The notes beneath the pieces are model-generated. The model had not been told where the DNA came from, searched no databases, and saw only the letters and a list, made by a program, of their open reading frames with translations. From Betaproteobacteria bacterium RIFCSPLOWO2_12_FULL_68_20 (GTDB lineage Bacteria > Pseudomonadota > Gammaproteobacteria > Burkholderiales > SG8-39), in the NCBI GenBank assembly GCA_001770655.1, contig MERQ01000002.1:8877-56352 (forward strand): a stretch of DNA of 47,476 bases, in the 5' to 3' direction. The translations under genes were made by a program, and so were the position numbers. This document shows positions 1-11,577 of this stretch, piece by piece. Every line of letters begins with the position of its first letter. Within the stretch, counting starts at the first letter, position 1.

Positions 1-3089
<3,089 letters not shown>

Positions 3090-3113
3090 GAAACACCAGC
3101 CGTCAAATCGGAA

Positions 3114-3138
3114 GGCCGCCTTCGGGCGGCCTTTTTTT
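3114..3138 (+). terminator. Rho-independent terminator after rpoC
   Basis: A perfect 7-bp stem (GGCCGCC / GGCGGCC) with a TTCG tetraloop is followed by seven T. It ends the rpoBC transcript. The T-run overlaps the last codon and stop of the convergent LysR gene, so the two genes share this 3' boundary. Confidence 0.92.
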
Positions 3139-4084
3139 ATGACTTTCTGGCTTTGCGCCCGGGCATGGTGCGCCCCACCAGCCGCTCGATCAAAACCGCG
3201 CCTTCATGCAGCAGGAATTCCTTGAACGCGACGGCGACCGGGGGCAGGCGCTTGTTCTTGTGATGCACGATGTGCCACTTGCGCATCACCGGGAATCCCT
3301 GGACGTCAAGCACCGAGAGCTGCCCGAGCTCGAGCTCCCGGCCGATGGTGTGGGCCGAGAGAAAGCTGACGCCCATGCCCGCGATGACGGCCTGTTTGAT
3401 GGTTTCGGTGCTCTGGATTTCCATCGTGACGTTGAACTTGACGCGGAATTCCGCAAGCAGCTCATCCATCGCGAGGCGCGTGTCGGAGCCTTGCTCGCGC
3501 ACGATGAATGCCTCGCTCGCCAATGCCTGCAGCGGAATATTGCGCTTGCGCACCAGCCCGTGGCCGGGCGGCGCAATGATGACGTGCGGTTGCGGCGCGA
3601 ACGCCACGGCCACCATGTCGGGATTTTCGGGAGGACGCAGCAGGACGGTGAGATCCGTCGTGTTCTCGGTCAGCCGGCGCAGGATTTCCTCGCGGTTGTT
3701 GACGCTGAGCTGCACCGTGACGCTTTGGTGGCGGCGGCAGAACTCGGCGAGCAGGCCGGGAAAAAAATAATCGCCGGCGCTGATGACCGCGATATTGAGG
3801 CGGCCGCCGCGGATGCCTTTCAGCGCAGCGAGCCCCTCGTCGGCTTCCTTGAGCTGCTGGATGATGGCGCGGCTGTAGCGCAGCATTTCGTGACCGGCGG
3901 GAGTCAGGTAGATCTTCCTGCCCAACTGCTCGAACAGCGGCAAACCCGCATGCCCTTCGAGCTGTTTGATATGGGCCGACACCCCGGGCTGACTCATGCG
4001 CAGCTCTTGCGCGGCGCGCGAATAGCTCAGATGTCGCGCCACCGTTTCGAACACCTTCACCTGCCGGAAGGTCGCGCTCTTCAT
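3137..4084 (-). CDS. LysR-family transcriptional regulator, CbbR-like
   Basis: DNA-binding regulator of 315 residues. An N-terminal winged helix-turn-helix (MKSATFRQVKVFETVARHLS, RAAQELRMSQPGVSAHIKQLE) is followed by a substrate-binding effector domain. The segments AVISAGDYFFPGLLAEF, STETIKQAVIAGMGVSFLSAHT and GFPVMRKWHIVH closely resemble CbbR, the activator of Calvin-cycle operons. I chose the ATG at 4084; the frame stays open to 4222, but the LysR domain begins here. The gene diverges from the oxidoreductase operon with a 152-bp gap, the usual layout for a LysR activator and its target. No rubisco genes are in the window, so the target is probably the adjacent operon. The effector is unknown. 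Confidence 0.9.
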   Translation of the reverse strand: MKSATFRQVKVFETVARHLSYSRAAQELRMSQPGVSAHIKQLEGHAGLPLFEQLGRKIYLTPAGHEMLRYSRAIIQQLKEADEGLAALKGIRGGRLNIAVISAGDYFFPGLLAEFCRRHQSVTVQLSVNNREEILRRLTENTTDLTVLLRPPENPDMVAVAFAPQPHVIIAPPGHGLVRKRNIPLQALASEAFIVREQGSDTRLAMDELLAEFRVKFNVTMEIQSTETIKQAVIAGMGVSFLSAHTIGRELELGQLSVLDVQGFPVMRKWHIVHHKNKRLPPVAVAFKEFLLHEGAVLIERLVGRTMPGRKARKS

Positions 4085-4103
4085 TGCGCTGCGCCGTTGC
4101 AAC

Positions 4104-4142
4104 CCATAAGGGAAAGCTTGTCGTAACCATAATGATCCATAA
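4104..4142. promoter_or_regulatory. Triple CCATAA repeat, candidate LysR binding region
   Basis: Three direct copies of CCATAA lie at 4104-4109, 4127-4132 and 4137-4142 in the divergent intergenic region. The last two start 10 bp apart, one helical turn, which suits a multimeric LysR regulator. Read on the other strand each copy is TTATGG. The assignment to the adjacent regulator is inference from position. Confidence 0.4.
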
Positions 4143-4159
4143 CTAAATTGCCGCGCCGG

Positions 4160-4173
4160 CTGACTTAGATCAA
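4160..4173 (+). promoter_or_regulatory. FNR/ANR-like box upstream of the oxidoreductase operon
   Basis: CTGAC-TTAG-ATCAA matches the FNR/ANR consensus TTGAT-N4-ATCAA at 8 of 10 positions. It is centred about 32 bp upstream of a possible -10 element (TCCTAT, 4196-4201), consistent with a class II activator position. The spacer TTAG is the same as in the box at 42436. Oxygen-responsive control would suit oxygen-sensitive ferredoxin-linked enzymes. Confidence 0.4.
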
Positions 4174-4236
4174 ATCCTTCCCCAAAAAATGGGCGTCCTA
4201 TGACCGGGGACACCCAGGGCAACGAAGGAGGGGCGC

Positions 4237-4848
4237 ATGGCGAGCAAGGTGCATCAGATCACGGTGTGGGCTCGGGGCGTGGTGCAGGACAAGGAGGGGC
4301 GCGACATCGCCAATGGCGTGGCGAGCGCGGCGGGCAGGGCCGGCAAGTTCACCCAGGCCTTCGACAACTACGTGGATCTACCCGACCGGGTGAACGTGCC
4401 GCTCAGGAAATACGCCCGCATCAGCGACGAGGAAATCGAGGAACGCTACGAATACGAGAACGCGACGCCCGAGATCGTGATCGTGGCGGACGCCACCATC
4501 GTGAAGGGCATCAACATCCTGCGCGGGATGGAGAAAGGCGGCACCCTGGTGGTTGCCACCGACCGCAAGCCGGAGGAGATCCTGAAATTCATCCCCAACA
4601 AGGACCTGCTCGGCACCATCGTTTGCGTCGACGCCAAGGCGATCTGCGGCGATCAGACGGTGGACTTCTCCGGCAGCGAGGGCGGCGTGGATTCGCTCGG
4701 CATCGGTCAGGGAATCTCGGCGCCGATCCTGGGCGCCCTGGCTCGCGGCACCGACCTCGTCACGCTGGACAGTCTTGACGCCGTGGTGAAGAACAAGGAA
4801 GCCCTTCACAAGGGTCACGAGCAGGCCGTGGTGAAGGCCCTCAACTAG
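4237..4848 (+). CDS. 2-oxoacid (probable oxalate) oxidoreductase, gamma subunit
   Basis: Gamma subunit (203 residues) of a multisubunit thiamine-diphosphate 2-oxoacid:ferredoxin oxidoreductase. It has the family signature ITVWARGVVQDKEGRDIAN at the N-terminus, where the usual GxGGQG loop is replaced, and a conserved domain ending with a SEGGVDSLGIGQGISAPILGALA segment. In the family this subunit is structural and supports the CoA or substrate-access side of the alpha/beta core. An AGGAGGGG ribosome site lies just before the ATG. It is the first gene of a nine-gene co-oriented operon, 29 bases before the ferredoxin-like delta gene. Oxalate as substrate is inferred from the alpha subunit. It could act on another 2-oxoacid. 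Confidence 0.85.
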   Translation: MASKVHQITVWARGVVQDKEGRDIANGVASAAGRAGKFTQAFDNYVDLPDRVNVPLRKYARISDEEIEERYEYENATPEIVIVADATIVKGINILRGMEKGGTLVVATDRKPEEILKFIPNKDLLGTIVCVDAKAICGDQTVDFSGSEGGVDSLGIGQGISAPILGALARGTDLVTLDSLDAVVKNKEALHKGHEQAVVKALN

Positions 4849-4877
4849 CTCGGATCGAGCTCGACGGAGATCACGCC

Positions 4878-5204
4878 ATGTTCAATATCCCGAAGGACAA
4901 AGAGGTGCCTCTCGGATGCGTCACGCCGGCGCCGGTGACCGAGCAGCCCATGATGATCACCGGCAACTGGCGCGAATACCGGCCGGTGCTCGAGCCCGAG
5001 AAGTGCGACCTGTGCATGAACTGCGTGGTGTTCTGCCCGGACGCCTGCTTTCAGCTGGACGAAGCCGAAGAGATGGTGGTCTTGAACGAGAAGTACTGCA
5101 AAGGCTGCAACATCTGCATCAACGAGTGCGCCACCAACGCCCTGACCGAAGCCTACGAGCTGGATTTCGAGGACGGCGTGGTCCGGCTCGAGACGCCGTT
5201 CTGA
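4878..5204 (+). CDS. 2-oxoacid (probable oxalate) oxidoreductase, delta subunit (2[4Fe-4S] ferredoxin domain)
   Basis: Small electron-transfer subunit of 108 residues. Two [4Fe-4S] motifs are visible: Cys43, 46, 49, 53 (CDLCMNCVVFCP) and Cys74, 77, 80, 84 (CKGCNICINEC). The second lacks the usual Pro after the fourth Cys. It should pass electrons from the beta-subunit cluster to external ferredoxin. The gene lies between the gamma and alpha genes, only 12 bases before alpha. In the Moorella enzyme, as I recall, the gamma and delta parts are one polypeptide; here they are separate, whereas the second oxidoreductase downstream has them fused. Confidence 0.92.
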   Translation: MFNIPKDKEVPLGCVTPAPVTEQPMMITGNWREYRPVLEPEKCDLCMNCVVFCPDACFQLDEAEEMVVLNEKYCKGCNICINECATNALTEAYELDFEDGVVRLETPF

Positions 5205-5216
5205 GGAGCAACCACC

Positions 5217-6410
5217 ATGCCAAGAGAGATGATGTTGAGCGGGTGCGCCGCCTCGGCGCAAGCGGCCAAGATGGCCCAGGTCGAGGTGATCTGCTCGTAT
5301 CCGATTCGCCCCTACACGGCGATCATGATGGAGCTGGCCAAGATGGTGGCCAACGGCGAGCTGGACGCCGAGTTCGTTCACGGCGAGGGCGAGCATGCGC
5401 AGCTTTCAGTGGTGCTCGGCGCCGCGGCGGCGGGCGCACGTGCCCTGACGGGGAGCTCCGGGGTGGGCGTCACCTACGCATTCGAGACCTATTCCCCGAT
5501 CGCGGGCGGGCGCATTCCCCTGCAGATGATGATCGCCGATCGCGCGCTCGACCCTCCGGGCGACTTCGGGTCGGAGCACACCGATGCGATGTCCTGCCGG
5601 GATCAGGGCTGGCTCATGGGATGGGCCGAGAATCCCCAGGAGGCGTTCGACAACTGCCTGATCAATTATCGCGTCGGCGAGGACCACCGCGTGCTGCTGC
5701 CCCAGTTCGTGTGCCAGGACGGGTATTTCGTGTCTCACATGCCCGGAAAGGTCGTGCTGCCCGATCAGGGCCAGGTGGACGAGTTTCTGCCGCCCTACAA
5801 CCTGCCGCACCCGCTCGATCCGAAGCGCCCGGTGTCGCACGGGCCGCAGATTCGCCCCGACCAGGGCACGATCATGGACCTGCAAAGGGCGCAGGCGATG
5901 CTGGATGCGCCCGCGGTGATCAGGGAGGTGATCGACGATTTCAACCGCATCTTCGGACGGAATTACTCGCCGTTCGTGGAAGAGTACATGACCGACGACG
6001 CGGAGATGGCCTTCTTCATCATGGGCGCCCACACGATGACGGCGCGCCATGCGGTCAGACACCTGCGCAGCCAGGGCGTGAAGATCGGCCTCGTGAAGCT
6101 GCGCTTCGTGCGGCCGTGGCCGACTCAGGAAGTGGCCGAGGCGCTGTCGAAGTTCAAGGCCGTGGGCGTGGTCGAAACCAGCACCTCCTACGGCGGGGCG
6201 ATGCGCGGCGGAAACCTCCTGCACGAAGTCCGCGCTTCCCTGTACGAGCTTCCGCAGCGGCCGTTGACCACCTCGTTCATGGCCGGCCTGGGCGGCGAGA
6301 TGGTGCCGCTGAAGGAGTTCTATTACATGGCCGACATCCTGTCCAAGGCCGTCAAGGAGGGCAAGACCAGGAAGACCGTGTATTGGGTCGGCTTCGAGGC
6401 CGAGGAATAG
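5217..6410 (+). CDS. 2-oxoacid:ferredoxin oxidoreductase alpha subunit with oxalate oxidoreductase active-site residues
   Basis: Alpha subunit (397 residues) with the pyrimidine-binding domain, substrate-specificity region and C-terminal domain of the family. The conserved YPITPxT motif of pyruvate:ferredoxin oxidoreductase is here YPIRPYT, placing Arg at residue 31. Arg109, Asp112, Asp116 and Phe117 occur in IADRALDPPGDFGSEHTDAM. By recollection of the Moorella thermoacetica oxalate oxidoreductase structures, Arg31, Arg109 and a mobile loop carrying these Asp and Phe residues attract the dianionic oxalate and drive its cleavage to two CO2. The length also matches that alpha subunit. The predicted reaction is oxalate plus oxidised ferredoxin to 2 CO2 plus reduced ferredoxin, in the cytoplasm. 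Activity on glyoxylate or another small 2-oxoacid is not excluded. An in-frame ATG preceded by GAGGAG fixes the start. Confidence 0.85.
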   Translation: MPREMMLSGCAASAQAAKMAQVEVICSYPIRPYTAIMMELAKMVANGELDAEFVHGEGEHAQLSVVLGAAAAGARALTGSSGVGVTYAFETYSPIAGGRIPLQMMIADRALDPPGDFGSEHTDAMSCRDQGWLMGWAENPQEAFDNCLINYRVGEDHRVLLPQFVCQDGYFVSHMPGKVVLPDQGQVDEFLPPYNLPHPLDPKRPVSHGPQIRPDQGTIMDLQRAQAMLDAPAVIREVIDDFNRIFGRNYSPFVEEYMTDDAEMAFFIMGAHTMTARHAVRHLRSQGVKIGLVKLRFVRPWPTQEVAEALSKFKAVGVVETSTSYGGAMRGGNLLHEVRASLYELPQRPLTTSFMAGLGGEMVPLKEFYYMADILSKAVKEGKTRKTVYWVGFEAEE

Positions 6411-6417
6411 AACCTAA

Positions 6418-7416
<999 letters not shown>

Positions 7417-7432
7417 GCCCTCGGGACAACCG

Positions 7433-8431
7433 GTGAGCGAGACGGTATCGCTGCCGAAGGGCGACCGGTTTTTCGAGATCCGGTTCGAATCGATCGGGGG
7501 CCTGGGCGCTCACGCGGCCGGGCAGGTGCTGGCGAGCGCCGCGGTGCTGAAGATGGGGCTGAACGGCGCCCATTTTTCCTCGTACGGGTCCGAGAAGAAG
7601 GGCTCGCTCGTGCGCTCGTTCGTGCGCCTGGCGCCCGCGGACCGGCCGATCCGTACCAGCGCACCCGTGGAGACGCCCGATGCCGTCGTGGTTTTCCACG
7701 CCGCGCTTCTGAGCAATCCGGCGACCTTTGCCGGGCTGCGCAAGGACGGCACATTCATCTACAACGCGCCGCCGCGCTCGGTCCCGGAAGAGCTCGCGGC
7801 GCTGCCGAGCACGGTGCGGATCATTCGCGTCGACGCTCTCGGGATCGCGGTGAAGGAGAAATCCCGGCCCAACGCGGTCCTGCTCGGGACGCTTTGCGCC
7901 GCGTTGCCTTTTCTCGACGCCGAAAAGGTCCTCGAGGCCCTGTCCGAGGGGTTTGCGGGCAAGCGGCCGGAGGCGGTCGCTTCCAACGAGAGCGCGTTCC
8001 GGCGCGGGGCCGCGGAGCTCGAGACGCTCCGGGGCGTGGGCCGAGCCGAGGGCGATCTGCCGGCCGCCCGGGCCGAGCCGGCGTGGGGCTATGAGACGCA
8101 GCCGATCGGCGCAATCATCCCCGAGCCGGGCAACACGGTGTGGAACGACCTTTCGACAGCGCGCACCGGATCGCTGCCGGTTTTCAACAGGGAGAGGTGC
8201 ATCCACTGCGGGCTGTGCGACCTGGTGTGCCCCGATCTCTGCCTGGTCTGGGAAGACGGCGAGAAAGGCGGCAGGTTCGAGCGCGAGCTCACCGGCGTGG
8301 ATTACCGCTACTGCAAGGGTTGCCTGCGCTGCGTCGAGTCCTGCCCGGCCAGCGCGTTGACCAAGAAGGCGGAAACCCCTGGCCTCGCCGCCCGGCTGCG
8401 CGTACCGCTTTTCCCCGAGCTCATCGAATGA
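7433..8431 (+). CDS. 2-oxoacid:ferredoxin oxidoreductase, fused gamma-delta subunit
   Basis: A 332-residue fusion. Residues 1 to about 185 are the gamma domain (FESIGGLGAHAAGQVLASAA, SYGSEKKGSLVRSFVRL). Residues 250-310 are a 2[4Fe-4S] ferredoxin domain with Cys256, 259, 262, 266 and Cys294, 297, 300, 304. A GTG codon at 7433 begins the domain directly. It pairs with the fused alpha-beta gene that starts 10 bases later and makes a second, separate oxidoreductase beside the oxalate-type one. A pyruvate-type substrate is inferred from the partner subunit. Confidence 0.88.
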   Translation: MSETVSLPKGDRFFEIRFESIGGLGAHAAGQVLASAAVLKMGLNGAHFSSYGSEKKGSLVRSFVRLAPADRPIRTSAPVETPDAVVVFHAALLSNPATFAGLRKDGTFIYNAPPRSVPEELAALPSTVRIIRVDALGIAVKEKSRPNAVLLGTLCAALPFLDAEKVLEALSEGFAGKRPEAVASNESAFRRGAAELETLRGVGRAEGDLPAARAEPAWGYETQPIGAIIPEPGNTVWNDLSTARTGSLPVFNRERCIHCGLCDLVCPDLCLVWEDGEKGGRFERELTGVDYRYCKGCLRCVESCPASALTKKAETPGLAARLRVPLFPELIE

Positions 8432-8441
8432 GGCCGAGACA

Positions 8442-10718
8442 ATGACCGCGCGCCCATCCGTCGTCGTGCGGCAGAAATTCGAGTTCCGCAGCGGCAACGA
8501 GGCTGCGGCACTGGCGGCGCGCGACATCGGTTTTCATGTGATGGGCTACTTTCCGATCACGCCCTCGACCGAGGTCGCCGAGAACCTCGCGGCAATGCAG
8601 GCCGAGGGCGGGCACGACATCGTGATGATCGCCGGCGACGGCGAGCACGGTGCCGCCGGCATCTGCTACGGCGCAGCGCTCGGCGGCGGCCGGGTGCTCA
8701 ACGCCACCAGCTCACAGGGCCTCCTGTACGCGCTCGAGCAGCTCCCGGTCCAGGCCGGTACGCGCGTGCCGATGGTGCTCAACATCGCCGCGCGGACCGT
8801 CTCCGGGCCGCTCGACATTCGCGGCGACCACTCCGACATCTACTACGCGCTCAACACCGGATGGATCGTTCTCTGCGCCCGCGACCCGCAGGCGGTGTAT
8901 GACCTGAATTTCGCCGCGATAAGGATCGGCGAGCACCCGGAGGTGCGGCTGCCGGTCATTGTGGCGTACGACGGTTTTTTCACCAGCCATCAGAAGCGGC
9001 GCATCCAGGTGTTCGACGACCGGGAGGCGATCCGCGGCTTCCTCGGCGAGCGGCCGGCATTTCCTACGCCGCTCGACACCGAACACCCCGCGACCTTCGG
9101 CCCGTACATGAACGACCCCGACCTCATCAACAACAAGGTCCAGCTCTCGCAGGCGATGGAGGCCGCGCGACGGGTGATTCCGGAGGTGCTGGCGGAGCTG
9201 GAGAAAATCACCGGCCGGGCCACCCCGGTGCTCGACGCCTACCGGATGGAAGACGCCGAGGTCGCGATCGCGCTGCTCAACTCGGCCGCCGAGACGGCGA
9301 AGGACACCGCCGACCAATTGCGCGCGCAGGGCAAGCGGGCCGGCGTGCTCTCGCCGAACGTGCTGCGGCCGTTCCCGGCGGAGGAGTTTCGCCGGGCGCT
9401 GCGCCCGGTGAAGGCAGTCACGATCGGCGACCGCGCCGATTCGTATGGCGCGGGCGGCGGCAACCTGTCGCTCGAGGTGCGCGCCGCGATCCAGCTCGAC
9501 CCGGAGAACAGCACGCTCGTCCTGTCGCGGATTTACGGGCTCGGCGGCAAGGACTTCTACACGGCCGACGGCGAGCAGTTCTTCGGGCAGGCGCTGGAGG
9601 CGGCGGCGTGCGGGCGTGTCGCCCGGCCCTTCGCGTACCACGGCGCCAACCCCGGCGCTCCGGACAGCAGGCCGCGGCCCGGGCTTGCGCCGATCGCGGC
9701 CGCCGAAGTTTCGCGCGGCATGGCGAAGGTGCGCAGCGACGAGGCGACCGGCCGGCTCAAGGTCGAGCTCGAGCCCCTGTGGAAGATGACGTCGGTGCCG
9801 AGCCGCATCGCGCCGGGACACGGCGCCTGCCCCGGTTGCGGCGCCTTCACGACGCTGCACCAGATCTACAACGTGCTCGAGGGCGACATCGTCGTGCTGT
9901 TCCAGACCGGCTGCGCCATGGTGGTGACGACCGGCTACCCGACGACGGCGCACCGGATCAACTATATCCACAACCTGTTCCAGAACGGCGCGGCGACCCT
10001 TTCGGGTCTCGTGGAGATGTACCACGAGCGCGTCCGGCGCGGCGAGCTGCCCGCATCGAAGGACATCACGTTCGTGATGGTCACCGGCGACGGCGGCATG
10101 GACATCGGCATGGGCGCGGCGCTCGGCGCCGCGCACCGCAACCACCGGATGATGATCCTGGAATACGACAACCAGGGCTACATGAACACCGGAGCGCAGC
10201 TGTCCTATTCGACCCCGTTCGGCCACCGCACTTCCACCAGCGAGGTCGGCGCGAGCCTGCATGGCAAGCGCTATCACCACAAGGACACCGCCCAGATTTT
10301 TGCCGGGTGCCACCTGCCTTACGTGTTCACCGCGAGCGAAGGCTACCCGGAGGATCTGATGCGCAAGGTAGCGAAAGCCCAGTGGTATGCGAAGAAAGAG
10401 GGAATGGTGTACGGCAAGATCCTGTCCTTCTGCCCGCCCTTCTGGGCCACGGCGGACGATGCCGCGCAGCCGGTGCTGCAGGCGGCGATCGACAGCTGCT
10501 TTTTCCCGCTCTACGAGATCGAGCACGGTCACACGACGCTCACCTACGATCCGGACGCGGCGAGCCGCCGCCATCCGGTGTCGGACTGGCTCAAGCTCAT
10601 GGGCAAGAGCCGTCATCTTCTGTCGCCCGAGAACGCCCCGATCGTGCAGGCCATTCAGGACGAAACCGACCGGCGCTGGGCGCGGCTCAAGGCGATGCAC
10701 GAGCACCCGCTGCTCTAG
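8442..10718 (+). CDS. 2-oxoacid:ferredoxin oxidoreductase, fused alpha-beta subunit (pyruvate-type)
   Basis: A 758-residue fusion of the two catalytic subunits. The alpha part (1 to about 420) has YFPITPST at 36-43 with the normal Thr, then NIAARTVSGPLDIRGDHSDI and AYDGFFTSHQ, segments typical of pyruvate:ferredoxin oxidoreductases rather than 2-oxoglutarate types. The beta part (from about 450) has GHGACPGCGAF, GDGGMDIGMGAALGAAHRNH and EYDNQGYMNTGAQLS for cluster and thiamine diphosphate binding. The enzyme could oxidise a 2-oxoacid to an acyl-CoA or run in reverse as a pyruvate synthase using reduced ferredoxin. The direction cannot be read from sequence. Pyruvate is the likeliest substrate, but related 2-oxoacids are possible. 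Confidence 0.87.
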   Translation: MTARPSVVVRQKFEFRSGNEAAALAARDIGFHVMGYFPITPSTEVAENLAAMQAEGGHDIVMIAGDGEHGAAGICYGAALGGGRVLNATSSQGLLYALEQLPVQAGTRVPMVLNIAARTVSGPLDIRGDHSDIYYALNTGWIVLCARDPQAVYDLNFAAIRIGEHPEVRLPVIVAYDGFFTSHQKRRIQVFDDREAIRGFLGERPAFPTPLDTEHPATFGPYMNDPDLINNKVQLSQAMEAARRVIPEVLAELEKITGRATPVLDAYRMEDAEVAIALLNSAAETAKDTADQLRAQGKRAGVLSPNVLRPFPAEEFRRALRPVKAVTIGDRADSYGAGGGNLSLEVRAAIQLDPENSTLVLSRIYGLGGKDFYTADGEQFFGQALEAAACGRVARPFAYHGANPGAPDSRPRPGLAPIAAAEVSRGMAKVRSDEATGRLKVELEPLWKMTSVPSRIAPGHGACPGCGAFTTLHQIYNVLEGDIVVLFQTGCAMVVTTGYPTTAHRINYIHNLFQNGAATLSGLVEMYHERVRRGELPASKDITFVMVTGDGGMDIGMGAALGAAHRNHRMMILEYDNQGYMNTGAQLSYSTPFGHRTSTSEVGASLHGKRYHHKDTAQIFAGCHLPYVFTASEGYPEDLMRKVAKAQWYAKKEGMVYGKILSFCPPFWATADDAAQPVLQAAIDSCFFPLYEIEHGHTTLTYDPDAASRRHPVSDWLKLMGKSRHLLSPENAPIVQAIQDETDRRWARLKAMHEHPLL

Positions 10719-10728
10719 GCGGACCGAC

Positions 10729-11577
10729 ATGGCGCGAATCCTCGAAACCCGCAGGCTCACCCCGGTCACGAAATACTTCCGCATCGAGGCCCCGCTCATC
10801 GCAGCCGCGGCGCGGCCCGGACAGTTCGTCATGCTCAGGGTGCGCGAGGGCGGAGAGCGCATCCCGATCACCATCGCCGACTACGACCGTGCCGCAGGGA
10901 CGCTCACCATCGTGGTGCAGGAGGTCGGCGCCACCACACGGCGAGTCTGCGCGCTCGAGGCGGGCGAGGAGATCCTGGATGTGGCAGGCCCGCTCGGCGG
11001 GCACATCGAAATTCCGCCCGGCGGCCATGTGTGCGGCATCGGCGGCGGGTTTGGCTCGGCTGCGCTCCTGTGCCTGATGCGCGAGCTCTCGGCTCGCGGC
11101 GACCGGACCACGGCCATCCTCGGAGCGCGCACCAAGGAGCTGCTCATCCTGGCCGACGAGTTGCGGCCGCTCTGCCGCAACGTCGAGGTTTGCACCGACG
11201 ACGGCTCCGCGGGGTTCAAGGGCTTTGTCACGCAGCGCCTGGCGCAGCTGATCGCGGGCGACGGGCCGGGACGGCCCGATCACGTGGTCGCGATCGGCCC
11301 GATGGCGATGATGCGCGCCGTCGCCGACGCCACGCGGGAAGCCAAGGTGAAGACGCTGGTGTCGATGGATCCGCTCATGGTCGACGGCACCGGCATGTGC
11401 GGCGGCTGCCGCGTGACCGTCGGCGGCAAGGCCCGGTTCGCGTGCGTCGACGGCCCCTGTTTCGACGCCCACGAGGTGGACTTCGACGTCGCGATGCGCC
11501 GCAACAAGCAGTACGTGAGGGAAGAGAAGCAGGCGTTCGAGCGGGTTGCCTGCATGGCGGCAAGGGAGTCGCGCTGA
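10729..11577 (+). CDS. FAD/NAD-binding subunit of NfnA/SudB type (ferredoxin:NAD(P) oxidoreductase)
   Basis: A 282-residue ferredoxin-NADP reductase-type flavoprotein. RIPITIADYD (45-54) is the FAD-binding motif and GIGGGFGSAALL (103-114) binds NAD(P). The C-terminal MVDGTGMCGGCRVTVGG ... FACVDGPCFD supplies Asp219, Cys224, Cys227 and Cys239, the unusual one-Asp three-Cys [2Fe-2S] ligation known for NfnA. The start is the ATG at 10729, 10 bases after the alpha-beta gene; longer upstream starts would overlap that gene. It overlaps the next gene at TGATG, so the two subunits are translationally coupled. It may equally be described as sulfide dehydrogenase beta. Here a ferredoxin-NAD(P)H role fits its neighbours best. 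Confidence 0.88.
   Translation: MARILETRRLTPVTKYFRIEAPLIAAAARPGQFVMLRVREGGERIPITIADYDRAAGTLTIVVQEVGATTRRVCALEAGEEILDVAGPLGGHIEIPPGGHVCGIGGGFGSAALLCLMRELSARGDRTTAILGARTKELLILADELRPLCRNVEVCTDDGSAGFKGFVTQRLAQLIAGDGPGRPDHVVAIGPMAMMRAVADATREAKVKTLVSMDPLMVDGTGMCGGCRVTVGGKARFACVDGPCFDAHEVDFDVAMRRNKQYVREEKQAFERVACMAARESR

Noticed and set aside
3206-4126. 306-codon plus-strand frame opposite the LysR gene
   Set aside because: No domain; the LysR helix-turn-helix and effector domain on the other strand explain the region.
8712-10874. Very long open frame (720 codons) antisense to the alpha-beta oxidoreductase gene
   Set aside because: Arg/His/Val-rich translation without motifs; typical antisense shadow in high-GC DNA, while the plus strand carries a clear conserved enzyme.
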